From Desulfobacterales bacterium (GTDB lineage Bacteria > Desulfobacterota > Desulfobacteria > Desulfobacterales > QNYZ01): a stretch of 13,259 nt of DNA. Shown piece after piece: positions 6,171-13,259 of this stretch. The stretch lies in contig JAOZUU010000007.1 in NCBI GenBank assembly GCA_029938515.1, positions 3,931 through 17,189 on the forward strand. The letters are read 5' to 3'. A program made the position numbers and the translations under genes. Within the stretch, counting starts at the first letter, position 1, and each line of letters starts with the position of its first letter. The notes beneath the pieces were generated by a model. That model saw only the letters and a list, made by a program, of their open reading frames with translations, did not search any database and was not told where the DNA came from.

Positions 6171-6941
6171 ATGCATGAAGTAGAAGAAAAAGGATTGCAA
6201 TTTTATCGTTTTGATCACATGGCCGATTGTACCGATCTCAGTCACGCGGTGTTTACCCGGTTGGGAGGGGCCAGTGCGCCGCCGTTTGACAGCTTGAATG
6301 TCACTTTTGGGCTGGGAGACAATCCGAATGACGTTCATCTCAATCGTCGTCGGATATTGCAAACAATTGGTGGCGGCGCTATGGTATTTTTGCATCAGGT
6401 GCATGGTAATCGTATTATAGTTGTGGACGGGCAGTCATCCACAAATGGTGTGGAGGCATCGAGACCGGCAGCCGATGCACTCATCACTTCGGCACCCGGT
6501 TTGCTTTTAACGATCCAAGTGGCGGACTGCCAGCCGATATTACTTTACGACCATAGGCGGCAGATTGTTGCCAATGTTCATGCCGGCTGGCGGGGCAGTC
6601 TATCCGATATCCTGGGCCGAACTGTGGCGGTCATGGTAGCGGAATGCGACTGCCGACCGGCTGATATCCTGGCCGGCATCGGTCCTTCTTTGGGGCCCTG
6701 TTGCGCCGAGTTTCGCAACTACCGTACCGAAATACCGAAGTCGTTTTGGGCGTATAAAGATGATCGGGACCATTTCGATTTCTGGGCTGTCAGCGTGGAT
6801 CAATTGTGTGCGGCGGGACTGCGGCGGGAAAATATCGAAGTGAGCCGGACCTGTACCCGATGCGCCGCCAACCGGTTTTTTTCCTATCGCGCCGACAAAA
6901 CCACGGGGCGGTTTGCGGCGGTTATTGGCCTGAATCCGTGA
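6171..6941 (+). CDS. pgeF: Purine nucleoside phosphorylase / multicopper-like laccase-domain protein (PgeF, YfiH family)
   Basis: The 256-residue product is a complete member of the DUF152/YfiH ('laccase domain', polyphenol oxidase) family. The metal-site residues are visible as H78 in FLHQVHGN, C120 in QVADCQPI and H137 in NVHAGWRGS, corresponding to H71, C107 and H124 of E. coli YfiH. Other conserved parts are FTRLGG (28-33), DSLN (40-43), DALIT (102-106) and AGIGPSLGPCC (168-178). Family members have been shown to act as purine nucleoside phosphorylases and adenosine deaminases. E. coli YfiH/PgeF is also implicated in peptidoglycan editing through removal of mis-incorporated serine. Which role applies here cannot be told. 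The start ATG lies in ATGCATG with only a weak TTGAG upstream, so the exact start is uncertain. Confidence 0.93.
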   Translation: MHEVEEKGLQFYRFDHMADCTDLSHAVFTRLGGASAPPFDSLNVTFGLGDNPNDVHLNRRRILQTIGGGAMVFLHQVHGNRIIVVDGQSSTNGVEASRPAADALITSAPGLLLTIQVADCQPILLYDHRRQIVANVHAGWRGSLSDILGRTVAVMVAECDCRPADILAGIGPSLGPCCAEFRNYRTEIPKSFWAYKDDRDHFDFWAVSVDQLCAAGLRRENIEVSRTCTRCAANRFFSYRADKTTGRFAAVIGLNP

Positions 6942-6994
6942 CGGAAATTAATCGCGTTTCGTAATTTCTTAATAACTGGCGATACGAATTTCCA

Positions 6995-7054
6995 TGTAGG
7001 AGCGAGCTTGCTCGCGAATAGGGTTACTCGATCATGAGCAATCTCGCTCCTACA
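6995..7054. repeat. REPIN-like pair of inverted REP palindromes
   Basis: TGTAGGAGCGAGCTTGCTC (6995-7013) recurs in inverted orientation at 7036-7054 with one mismatch in 19 bases. The first copy contains a perfect hairpin GCGAGC-TT-GCTCGC (7002-7015). Two opposed REPs about 22 bases apart are the arrangement known as a REPIN or BIME. The sequence closely resembles the GTAGGAGCGAGCTTGCTCGC-type REPs well known in Pseudomonas, which are spread by RAYT transposases. It occupies the 173-bp gap between pgeF and pyrK, which otherwise shows nothing recognisable. Confidence 0.75.
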
Positions 7055-7114
7055 ATAAACGATCATCACGTATTGAGAATAACCTTTTAAAGAACACGAT
7101 CGGAAAAGGAAACT

Positions 7115-7912
7115 TTGAATCGACAGATCGCTAAAGTATTGTGGAACCGGTCGATCACACCGGTGGTTTTCCGGCTCGGGTTGTCCTGTCAGACCGGATA
7201 TTCCCATACCGTTCCGGGACAATTTGTCATGGTGCGCCCGGTCGATCAATTATTGCCCCTGTTGGGCCGACCATTTTCCATCTATTCATTAATCAAAAAA
7301 AACGGGCAGATTAGCGGCGTTGAATTGTTGATTAAGGTCATCGGAACTGGAACCGATCGATTGGCAAAACTAAAGGAAGGCGCTTCGGTAGCACTGCTGG
7401 GACCACTGGGCAATGGGTTCGATATCCATCCTGATGACGGCCGGCATTTTCTCGTGGCCGGCGGCATCGGGGTGGCTCCCCTGGTTTTTTTAGCGGAGAA
7501 GATGATTGCCAAAGGTGTTTCGACCCGGCAGTGCGAAATATTTATCGGTGGCCGGTCGTCGGCCGATCTTTTGGGCATCGATCAATTTAACACTCTGAAT
7601 TTGCCGGTGCACCTGGTCACCGAAGACGGCCGTACCGGTGAAAAGGGGCTGGTCACGTCCCGGGTGGAACAGATCATCAAGATTCGCCGACCCGACCGGG
7701 TCTATGCATGCGGCCCGTGGGCCATGCTGGCCGTCCTGGCCGATATTGTGGAAAAACATCGGATTCAATGTCAGGTTTCCATTGAAACCATGATGGGGTG
7801 CGGGATGGGTGCCTGTCTGAGCTGTGTGGTTCACACCCGTGATCCGTCTACCCCTTACCGGCATGCCTGCACGGACGGGCCGGTGATGGATACCCGTTTG
7901 ATTAGATTTTGA
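7115..7912 (+). CDS. pyrK: Dihydroorotate dehydrogenase B electron-transfer subunit (PyrK-like)
   Basis: The 265-residue protein has the PyrK domain order. A ferredoxin-reductase-like FAD domain carries RPFSIY (52-57) and GPLGNGF (96-102). An NAD-binding domain carries VAGGIGVAPL (114-123) and ACGPWAML (198-205). The C-terminal [2Fe-2S] loop has C229, C234, C237 and C252 (CGMGACLSC...HAC). PyrK passes electrons from dihydroorotate oxidation by PyrD (type 1B) to NAD+. The start is a TTG at 7115 with GGAAAAGGA just upstream (7102-7110), and the family N-terminus begins immediately. Unusually, no pyrD is next to it: a tiny ORF and the atp genes follow. The catalytic subunit must be elsewhere or the protein serves another partner. 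The related alternative, a sulfide dehydrogenase-type SudB/NfnA subunit, is less likely given the length and Cys pattern. Confidence 0.85.
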   Translation: MNRQIAKVLWNRSITPVVFRLGLSCQTGYSHTVPGQFVMVRPVDQLLPLLGRPFSIYSLIKKNGQISGVELLIKVIGTGTDRLAKLKEGASVALLGPLGNGFDIHPDDGRHFLVAGGIGVAPLVFLAEKMIAKGVSTRQCEIFIGGRSSADLLGIDQFNTLNLPVHLVTEDGRTGEKGLVTSRVEQIIKIRRPDRVYACGPWAMLAVLADIVEKHRIQCQVSIETMMGCGMGACLSCVVHTRDPSTPYRHACTDGPVMDTRLIRF

Positions 7913-7928
7913 ATTGGGGTCTTTTATC

Positions 7929-8063
7929 ATGTCAGTAAAAATTCAATTTATCGTCGATGATTCCTGCGATATTGAGGTTCTTGAGATATCTGGGCCTCAA
8001 AAGATCGAGAGCCAGGCGTTGATGGTTTGGGAAAGAGCGAATTCCTCTACGGTTTTCCGTTGA
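7929..8063 (+). CDS. Possible 44-residue protein of unknown function
   Basis: An ATG at 7929 opens a 44-codon frame ending at TGA 8061-8063. The product begins MSVKIQFIVDDSCDIEVLEI, then has a mixed polar region, and ends TVFR. It lies 16 bases after pyrK and fills most of the 165-bp gap before atpZ. The upstream sequence (ATTGGGGTC) offers only a weak ribosome binding site. There is no signal peptide, membrane segment or motif. It is acidic at the N-terminal half and has one cysteine. I do not recognise it. It may be a genuine small protein, a leader peptide or a remnant. Confidence 0.3.
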   Translation: MSVKIQFIVDDSCDIEVLEISGPQKIESQALMVWERANSSTVFR

Positions 8064-8138
8064 CTTTCCATTGAGCCCATGTTACATGCCCGGCGGCTGG
8101 AGCGATTTCGGTTCAGCGTCGGCCAGATGCGGGTTGCC

Positions 8139-8357
8139 ATGAAAAGAGAAACCCTTCGTTCTTTAAGAGAGTTGGCCTATTTCAGCAGTCTTGGCCTGGC
8201 GGTGGCCTTATCGATCTTTATCGGGCTGGCCATCGGTGTTTATCTGGATCGACGGTTTGACACGACACCCTGGCTGACCCTGATCGGCTTGGGAATGGGT
8301 ATTGCGGCCGGATACCGCAATATCGGCCTGGCAATCAAGAAAAGCAGGAAGCTTTAA
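8139..8357 (+). CDS. atpZ: AtpZ-like small membrane protein of the ATP synthase cluster
   Basis: The product has two membrane helices, LGLAVALSIFIGLAIGVYLD and TLIGLGMGIAAGYRNIGLAI, joined by a short DRRFDTTPWL loop. This is the AtpZ / 'ATPase gene 1' pattern. AtpZ accompanies AtpI at the head of ATP synthase operons and has been linked to divalent cation uptake and assembly of the c-ring. I place the start at ATG 8139 (72 residues), because MKRETLRSLRELAYFSSLG looks like the family N-terminus. The frame is open back to ATG 8079 (92 residues), and no Shine-Dalgarno distinguishes the two. atpI follows after 63 bases, then atpB and atpE, so the context strongly supports the call. Confidence 0.8.
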   Translation: MKRETLRSLRELAYFSSLGLAVALSIFIGLAIGVYLDRRFDTTPWLTLIGLGMGIAAGYRNIGLAIKKSRKL

Positions 8358-8420
8358 CGCTTATGGTTGAAGGTTTCGTTGAGAATCATTTAATTCAGGT
8401 TTGCCAACAGCGGTGAATTT

Positions 8421-8807
8421 TTGAAGATTGAAAAACGTCTTATTCGGTTTATCACCCGTACAAACTGGGTTCTGCTTGTTTTAGCCGGTATCACCGGTTT
8501 TATGCTTACAACCCCGGCGTTTGCCAAAGGTGTTGTTTTTGGGGGACTGATCGTTACCATCAATTTCCATTTATTAGCCCGGACTTTGAACCGATCCCTC
8601 AAGCCGCCGCATTTGGCATCGCCCAACGTTATTCTGGCCAAATATTATATCCGGTTCATTGCCAGCGGAGTCATCATCTTTTTCCTCATTACCCAGAAGG
8701 TGGTCAACCCCGTGGGATTGGTCGTCGGTCTGTCGGTGGTGGTCGCCAGCATGATGCTGGCCGCACTTTTGGAAATAACTAAACTCAGGATCAAGGAGGC
8801 GGTCTAA
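8421..8807 (+). CDS. atpI: ATP synthase subunit I (AtpI)
   Basis: This 128-residue hydrophobic protein has four predicted membrane helices (about residues 15-31, 36-54, 75-92 and 97-117) and a basic loop around 56-62, the layout of the ATP synthase I family. AtpI is not part of the finished enzyme; it assists assembly of the c-ring in the inner membrane. The likely start is TTG 8421, preceded by GGTGA about five bases upstream, giving MKIEKRLIRFI as the N-terminus. The next in-frame ATG would remove the first helix. Two bases separate its stop from the GTG of atpB, and the atpB ribosome binding site lies inside the end of atpI. Sequence conservation in this family is low, so the call rests on topology and position. 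Confidence 0.85.
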   Translation: MKIEKRLIRFITRTNWVLLVLAGITGFMLTTPAFAKGVVFGGLIVTINFHLLARTLNRSLKPPHLASPNVILAKYYIRFIASGVIIFFLITQKVVNPVGLVVGLSVVVASMMLAALLEITKLRIKEAV

Positions 8808-8808
8808 G

Positions 8809-9498
8809 GTGGAACATCCCTATCTTTTCTTCGTCAAATTGTTCGAAATGATCGGCCTGGGGCATTTTGCCCATGAATACCCGCACGTGGTTTACACTTG
8901 GGTGGTCATGGCGATTTTAATCATCGGCGGGTTTTTGGCTGTTAAAGGTTTAAGCCTGGTTCCCCAAAAGGGACAAAACTTTTTCGAAGTCATCGTTTCC
9001 GGTATCGAGGAGTTTATGGTCGAAATTACCGGTGAGGAAGGGCGCTGGCTGTTACCCCTGGTCGCCACGATTTTTATATTCATTTTCGCCTCGAATTTAA
9101 TCGGCCTGGTACCCGGTTTTTTTCCACCGACGGCCAGCCTCAATACCACCGGGGCCTGCGCATTGATAGTCGTGGTGTTTACCCATGTGATCGGGGTCAA
9201 GTATCACGGGATCGGCTATATTAAACACTTTCTCGGCCCGGTCTGGTGGATGATTCCCATTATTTTACCCATTGAAATCATCGGTCATCTGGCCCGTATT
9301 TTATCTCTATCTTTCCGGCTTTTCGGAAACATGATGGGACATGAACTGGTGCTGGGGATTCTGTTTTTACTGGCCGGTGCATTTTTCGCGCCTTTGCCCA
9401 TTATGGCATTGGGAGTTTTCGTGGCGCTGGTCCAAGCCTTTGTATTCTTTTTACTTTCGGTCATGTATTTTACCGGGGCAATGGAACATGCCCATTAG
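8809..9498 (+). CDS. atpB: F-type ATP synthase Fo subunit a
   Basis: Subunit a forms the two half-channels that pass the coupling ion to the rotating c-ring. The 229-residue protein has the expected multi-helix layout and the key helix LSLSFRLFGNMMGHELV. R170 corresponds to the essential E. coli aArg210 and E179 to aGlu219; Q209 in VALVQAFVFF corresponds to aGln252. The FIFASNLIGLVPGFFPPTA segment (91-109) and PIEIIGHLARIL (154-165) are also typical. The start is GTG 8809, supported by AAGGAGG (8793-8799) nine bases upstream inside atpI. Length fits the shorter, N-terminally trimmed a subunits of delta-proteobacteria. atpE follows after 111 bases. Confidence 0.97.
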   Translation: MEHPYLFFVKLFEMIGLGHFAHEYPHVVYTWVVMAILIIGGFLAVKGLSLVPQKGQNFFEVIVSGIEEFMVEITGEEGRWLLPLVATIFIFIFASNLIGLVPGFFPPTASLNTTGACALIVVVFTHVIGVKYHGIGYIKHFLGPVWWMIPIILPIEIIGHLARILSLSFRLFGNMMGHELVLGILFLLAGAFFAPLPIMALGVFVALVQAFVFFLLSVMYFTGAMEHAH

Positions 9499-9591
9499 TT
9501 TAAACGAAATTTGATGGGAATTTATGGAAGCCCACTCTTGCCATTGTGACAAGGGTTAATGGAAGAAGCCAAATAATAATTTTAATTAGCA

Positions 9592-9598
9592 AAGGAGG
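9592..9598 (+). promoter_or_regulatory. Consensus ribosome binding site of atpE with AU-rich upstream leader
   Basis: AAGGAGG lies 11 bases before the atpE ATG and is preceded by an A/T-rich stretch around 9571-9588. It is one of the two strongest Shine-Dalgarno sites in the window. This would suit the need for roughly ten c subunits per complex, as the translational enhancer of E. coli atpE does. Confidence 0.6.
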
Positions 9599-9606
9599 TA
9601 GAGTAG

Positions 9607-9891
<285 letters not shown>

Positions 9892-9912
9892 CCAACGAGA
9901 TTAAGCCCAAAA

Positions 9913-9950
9913 AAAAAGCCGTGCCGATTTTTATATCGGTACGGCTTTTT
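9913..9950. terminator. Bidirectional intrinsic terminator between convergent atpE and the ATPase gene
   Basis: GCCGTGCCGAT pairs with ATCGGTACGGC (one G-T wobble) around a short AT loop. The stem is preceded by an A-run and followed by TTTTT, so it has the hairpin plus T-run form on both strands. It lies between the atpE stop (9891) and the minus-strand gene ending at 9984. Confidence 0.92.
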
Positions 9951-9983
9951 GCATTATAGGGCAGGGATAATCAATATTACCTA

Positions 9984-10691
9984 TTACTGAACCGATTTAT
10001 CCATAATGAGCATGGTCGATGGATCGAGTAACAGGCCGGCGTGTTCCGTTTTGGCCCGGGGACCCTTCAATATGCGTACATGTACGCGGTTGTCGTCAGG
10101 ATCGAGTTGAATCGCTGTTTCAAAGAGGTCGATGATTGCATCGGGTGGTTTGGGGGAGCCGACCGCGTCCGTTGCTTCCGGACGATGAATCCGGGCGGTA
10201 AACCAGACCCCTACGCCCCATTGACGGGCCAATGGCCTCAAAGCATTCAATATTTCCGTTGGTGGTTCGCTAAAGGAAAGCCCGTCGATGAGAATGATCT
10301 GGGGAAAGAAAATGGCCTGCTCGGTTAAATCCGAAACTCTTTCGGCCAGTTTCGACACACTAAAATCTTCCACCTGAAAGGTCATGATAAACCGATGGGT
10401 CAAAATTGTTTCCCAAAGGTGCTGGACGGGGGTGGGGCCGTACGATTCGGCAAACCGCCGAAAGACCTCTTCATACCACAGGGATACTTTTTGTACCGGT
10501 TCATCCAGGCTGACATGCAGCACGTTCTTATGTTGAAGCAGACCGCTCAAGGCGATCTGGACGATAAAAGCGGTTTTGCCGACACCGGCTCGGGCCAGGA
10601 TGGCACCAAACTCGCCTTTGGCTAAAAGCGTGTTCGTATCATTGACCAGCCCGCGCAAGGGGTTTTTAACCATCAGGTCATTTTTTAACAT
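9984..10691 (-). CDS. RecA-fold P-loop ATPase (DnaB/KaiC/RadA-like), function unknown
   Basis: The 235-residue protein is a single RecA-type ATPase domain. The Walker A motif is LARAGVGKTAF, with A33 in place of the usual first glycine and G38-K39-T40 intact. The A....GKTAF form recalls the DnaB replicative helicase (ARPSMGKTAF). Strand 2 reads VLHVSLDEP (57-65), where KaiC and RadA have a similar 'E/D' turn. Walker B is IILIDGLSF (132-140, D136). Near the C-terminus ILKGPRAKTEHAGLLLD (207-223) resembles the K.R.GP region of RadA and DnaB. No DnaB N-terminal domain, zinc finger, Lon domain or second KaiC domain is present. It is downstream of fusA on the same strand (114-base gap). Its role is unknown. 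The start ATG has AAAAGGTAGG upstream. Confidence 0.8.
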   Translation of the reverse strand: MLKNDLMVKNPLRGLVNDTNTLLAKGEFGAILARAGVGKTAFIVQIALSGLLQHKNVLHVSLDEPVQKVSLWYEEVFRRFAESYGPTPVQHLWETILTHRFIMTFQVEDFSVSKLAERVSDLTEQAIFFPQIILIDGLSFSEPPTEILNALRPLARQWGVGVWFTARIHRPEATDAVGSPKPPDAIIDLFETAIQLDPDDNRVHVRILKGPRAKTEHAGLLLDPSTMLIMDKSVQ

Positions 10692-10769
10692 GGTCGCCTA
10701 CCTTTTTTACGATTGGTTGTATTGTTTTTTTTCGCTGCCCCAAGTTTAATGGTATCCTTTCGATCCCGG

Positions 10770-10796
10770 GGATGCCTGCATGCTTGCGGCACATCC
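10770..10796. other. Intercistronic hairpin between fusA and the ATPase gene
   Basis: GGATGCC (10770-10776) pairs with GGCACATCC (10788-10796) with one bulged base around an 11-base loop. No T-run follows on the minus strand, so it is probably not a terminator. It could stabilise or separate the fusA and ATPase messages. The rest of the 114-bp gap shows no promoter I can support. Confidence 0.3.
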
Positions 10797-10805
10797 AAAA
10801 CCGGA

Positions 10806-12890
10806 TCAGGCCACTTGCCGCTTATTGTCTTCCCTTTTTTTAATAAGTTCTTCCGCTACTGATTGCGGGACCTTCCGGTAAACGGCAAATTCCATGGTAA
10901 ACTGGGCCTGGCCCTGGGTCAGGGAACGCAGCACCGTGGTGTATCCAAACATCTCGGCCAACGGAATCTGGGCTTCGATGGCGCACAGGGGACCGTCTTC
11001 CTGGGTACCCACGATCATCCCCCGGCGCTGGTTAAGCGATCCCATCACGACACCCTGAAATTCGGTTGGTGTCTCTACCACGACCCGCATGATCGGTTCA
11101 TGGATCACCGGGGCTGCCTTGGCATACGCTTGTAGAAAGGCTCCCCGGGCCGCGGCCTGGAAGGCCATATCGGAAGAGTCCACGGAATGGGACGCACCGT
11201 CGCTGATGACAATTTTAATACCGGTGACAGAAAATTCCATTTTGGGCCCCTTGGCCAGGCAAGCCTTGAATCCTTTTTCACAGGCCGGGATAAATTGAGT
11301 GGGAATGGCGCCACCGGTAACATTATTTTCAAAAATAAAGTCCTCATCGGGGCTCGGCTCCATGTAGCCTCCCACCCGGCCGAATTGTCCGGAGCCGCCG
11401 GTCTGCTTTTTATGGATATAATCGAAATCCGCTTTGCGGGTAATGGTTTCCCGGTATGACACCCGGGGCGCGCTCGTCGATAATTCAACATCATATTCCC
11501 GGCGCATCCGTTCCACGTATACTTCTAAATGGAGTTCTCCCATCCCTTCGACAATGGTTTCCCGGGTTTCATTATTCACATAGGTCCTAAAGGTGGGATC
11601 TTCTTTCGTGAACCGGTTCAGGGCCTTGGACATTTTTACTAGAGAGCTGTTGTTTGCCGGTGTAATTGCCAAGGATATGACCGGATTGGGAACAAACATG
11701 GAAGTCATGGTGACGGACAATCCGGGTGATACAAATGTATCCCCCGAGGCACAATCGATGCCGAAAAGAGTACCAATATAGCCGGCGCGGATCTGATCGA
11801 TATCTTCCATCTGGTCGGCGTGCATGCGGACCAGTCGTCCGATTTTGATTTTTTTTCCGTCTCTTACATTGATCACGGCGGTCCCTTTTGCCAGGGTTCC
11901 CTGATAAACACGGATATACGTCAGCTGTCCAAAGGGACCATCTTCAAGTTTGAAGGCCAGGGCGACGACCGGCATGTCGGGGTTCGTTTCCAGAACCATC
12001 GTGGCCTCATCCTTTTCCATGTCAAGCGCATGATTGACCACGTCGGCGGGGCAGGGGAGATAGTGGCTGACCGCATCGAGCAATGGCTGGACACCCTTGT
12101 TTTTATAGGCCGAGCCGATGAATACCGGTGTTAATTCCCTGGCCAGCGCCCCGTTTCTCACTGCCGCGATCAGTAGTTCCTCGGTAACCTGTTCTTCCAG
12201 GGCCGCTTCCATGAGATCGTCGGAAAACATGGAAGCCGAGTCGATCAGAGCCTCCCGCTGGGCCTGGGCGGTATCCATATAAGCCTCGGGAATATCCTCG
12301 GTGCGGATTATTTCGCCGTTTGGGCCGTCGAAATAAATGGCCTTCATGGTGACCAGGTCAATGATTCCTTCGAAATCGGCTTCGAGCCCGATGGGAATTT
12401 GCATGGTCACGGCGTTATGCCCCAGTTTTTTCTTAAGCTGGGCAATGACCCGGTCCGGATCGGCGCCGCTCCGGTCGCATTTGTTGATAAATGCGATACA
12501 GGGCACATTGTAGCGTTTCATCTGCTGGTCGACCGTCATTGACTGGGACTGAACTCCACCGACCGCGCAGAGCACGAGAACGGCCCCGTCCAGTACCCGC
12601 AGGGCCCGCTCCACCTCAATGGTAAAATCGACATGTCCCGGCGTATCGATGATATTTATCTGATGGCCCTTCCACTCACAATAGGTGGCCGCCGAAGCAA
12701 TGGTAATGCCCCGTTCTCTTTCAAGTTCCATGGCATCCATGGTGGCTCCCACACCATCTTTTCCCTTAACGTCATGGATGGCGTGAATGCGGTCGGTATA
12801 GTACAATATTCGTTCAGTTAAGGTCGTTTTGCCTGAATCGATATGGGCACTGATACCGATATTTCTCACTTTTTGAATTCGATCGTCCAT
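10806..12890 (-). CDS. fusA: Elongation factor G (mitochondrial/spd-type EF-G1)
   Basis: EF-G is the GTPase that drives ribosomal translocation. All GTPase motifs are present: AHIDSGKTT (G1), RERGITI (G2 region), DTPGHVDF (G3), NKCD (G4) and a GSA near residue 264 (G5). Domains II to V follow, to a complete C-terminus at about 694 residues. The P-loop HIDSGKTT, the [13 protein letters not shown] stretch and [20 protein letters not shown] are closer to mitochondrial EF-G1 and to the spdEFG1 group (spirochaetes, planctomycetes, delta-proteobacteria) than to the usual HIDAGKTT bacterial form. I prefer ATG 12890: AAGGGA (12899-12904) is 8 bases from it but only 2 from the other candidate, ATG 12896. 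No str-operon neighbours (rpsL, rpsG, tuf) are present. A terminator lies just upstream. Confidence 0.95.
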   Translation of the reverse strand: MDDRIQKVRNIGISAHIDSGKTTLTERILYYTDRIHAIHDVKGKDGVGATMDAMELERERGITIASAATYCEWKGHQINIIDTPGHVDFTIEVERALRVLDGAVLVLCAVGGVQSQSMTVDQQMKRYNVPCIAFINKCDRSGADPDRVIAQLKKKLGHNAVTMQIPIGLEADFEGIIDLVTMKAIYFDGPNGEIIRTEDIPEAYMDTAQAQREALIDSASMFSDDLMEAALEEQVTEELLIAAVRNGALARELTPVFIGSAYKNKGVQPLLDAVSHYLPCPADVVNHALDMEKDEATMVLETNPDMPVVALAFKLEDGPFGQLTYIRVYQGTLAKGTAVINVRDGKKIKIGRLVRMHADQMEDIDQIRAGYIGTLFGIDCASGDTFVSPGLSVTMTSMFVPNPVISLAITPANNSSLVKMSKALNRFTKEDPTFRTYVNNETRETIVEGMGELHLEVYVERMRREYDVELSTSAPRVSYRETITRKADFDYIHKKQTGGSGQFGRVGGYMEPSPDEDFIFENNVTGGAIPTQFIPACEKGFKACLAKGPKMEFSVTGIKIVISDGASHSVDSSDMAFQAAARGAFLQAYAKAAPVIHEPIMRVVVETPTEFQGVVMGSLNQRRGMIVGTQEDGPLCAIEAQIPLAEMFGYTTVLRSLTQGQAQFTMEFAVYRKVPQSVAEELIKKREDNKRQVA

Positions 12891-12948
12891 ATTCATTGTC
12901 CCTTAAATTCGATAGATCTTTGAAAAAACACCCTTTTAGCCGGTACAT

Positions 12949-12984
12949 AAAAAAACCCTCACATGGTCGTGAACCAAATGAGGG
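12949..12984 (-). terminator. Intrinsic terminator behind the RNase Z-like gene, before fusA
   Basis: On the minus strand CCCTCATTTGGT pairs with ACCATGTGAGGG (one mismatch, one wobble) around a five-base loop and is followed by seven T residues (12955 to 12949). It would end transcripts of the gene at 13035 and make fusA depend on its own promoter. I cannot identify that promoter convincingly in the 58 bases between. Confidence 0.85.
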
Positions 12985-13034
12985 ATATCGCTTTCGCCAT
13001 TTCCGGCTGTAAGTTAATTCATCCAATTATATTG

Positions 13035-13259
13035 TCAAGGTGGGGGATCTGTTCGGTCATGTTGATGGTGTAAAAAAGCCGTGTGAGCCTCTTTATAAAT
13101 TAAGTCGTACCGGTCGGTATAGCGTGGGGAAAAATGGAACACGGTTAATCGTTCAACCCCGCAAACGGCGGCCAGATAACCAGCCTGGCGAGCAGTTAAA
13201 TGGTATTTTTCAGCAGCGATCCCGCGGTCTTCATCCAGAAAAGCCGCTTCGATGAACAG
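13035..13259 (-). CDS. Ribonuclease Z-like metallo-beta-lactamase-fold protein, C-terminal part
   Basis: The N-terminal part is beyond the window end; 74 codons and the TGA (13035-13037) remain. The fragment reads [20 protein letters not shown], then [15 protein letters not shown], then [14 protein letters not shown]. This matches the C-terminal third of the RNase Z / ElaC family, where 'H.TA.QA' and 'HFS.RY' are conserved and the histidine of HFSPRY binds the second zinc. RNase Z removes 3' trailers from tRNA precursors. Some related proteins in these bacteria have lost or changed the substrate-binding arm, so the general name MBL-fold hydrolase is the safe one until the rest is seen. The last residues ([11 protein letters not shown]) are an unconserved tail. 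An intrinsic terminator follows at 12949-12984. Confidence 0.8.
   Translation of the reverse strand: MFIEAAFLDEDRGIAAEKYHLTARQAGYLAAVCGVERLTVFHFSPRYTDRYDLIYKEAHTAFLHHQHDRTDPPP

Noticed and set aside
7929..8138. Frameshifted remnant of a longer gene joining the 44-codon ORF to the atpZ 5' extension
   Set aside because: The two peptides show no recognisable family continuity, and the N-terminal extension of atpZ (8079-8138) has no features of its own.
10770..10796. Hairpin after fusA considered as its terminator
   Set aside because: There is no T-run on the minus strand after the stem, and the stem carries a bulge. Kept only as a possible intercistronic structure.
12814..13026. 70-codon minus-strand frame spanning the fusA start and the terminator
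   Set aside because: It overlaps fusA in another frame and crosses the intrinsic terminator hairpin, with no recognisable protein features.

Overview
The window is a chromosomal stretch of an envelope-bearing Gram-negative bacterium, most likely a Desulfobacterota member of the Desulfobacterales/Desulfosarcina type. This is inferred from four things: lpxK (lipid A synthesis); the order DUF4416 - yicC - remA (DUF370) - gmk; an F-type ATP synthase whose Fo genes (atpZ-atpI-atpB-atpE) stand apart from the F1 genes; and an EF-G of the 'HIDSGKTT' type known from delta-proteobacteria, spirochaetes, planctomycetes and mitochondria. No rRNA or tRNA gene is visible and no database search was possible, so the placement is tentative.

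Layout. Positions 1-167 hold the AT-rich 3' end of an asparagine-synthase-like gene, probably the edge of a surface-polysaccharide locus. A candidate sigma70 promoter and a 9-bp inverted repeat follow, then a plus-strand run to about 9.9 kb: lpxK, a 57-residue Trm112-type zinc protein, DUF4416, yicC, a roughly 295-bp MITE-like element, remA, gmk, rlmB, a comF-like gene, pgeF, a REPIN-like inverted pair, pyrK, a 44-codon ORF of doubtful status, and atpZ-atpI-atpB-atpE. A strong bidirectional terminator (9913-9950) closes this side. On the minus strand lie an unassigned DnaB/KaiC-like P-loop ATPase, fusA, a good intrinsic terminator (12949-12984), and the C-terminal part of an RNase Z-like metallo-hydrolase cut by the window end.

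Most genes are housekeeping: lipid A phosphorylation, ribosome and RNA maintenance (Trm112-like, YicC, RlmB, EF-G, RNase Z-like), nucleotide metabolism (Gmk, PgeF, PyrK, the PRTase fold of ComF) and energy conversion (Fo). I do not see a convincing new multi-gene system. The items most worth a second look are the MITE-like element between yicC and remA, the REPIN-like pair before pyrK, the uncharacterised ATPase next to fusA, the mitochondrial-type EF-G, and the Na+-site-like residues in the c subunit.
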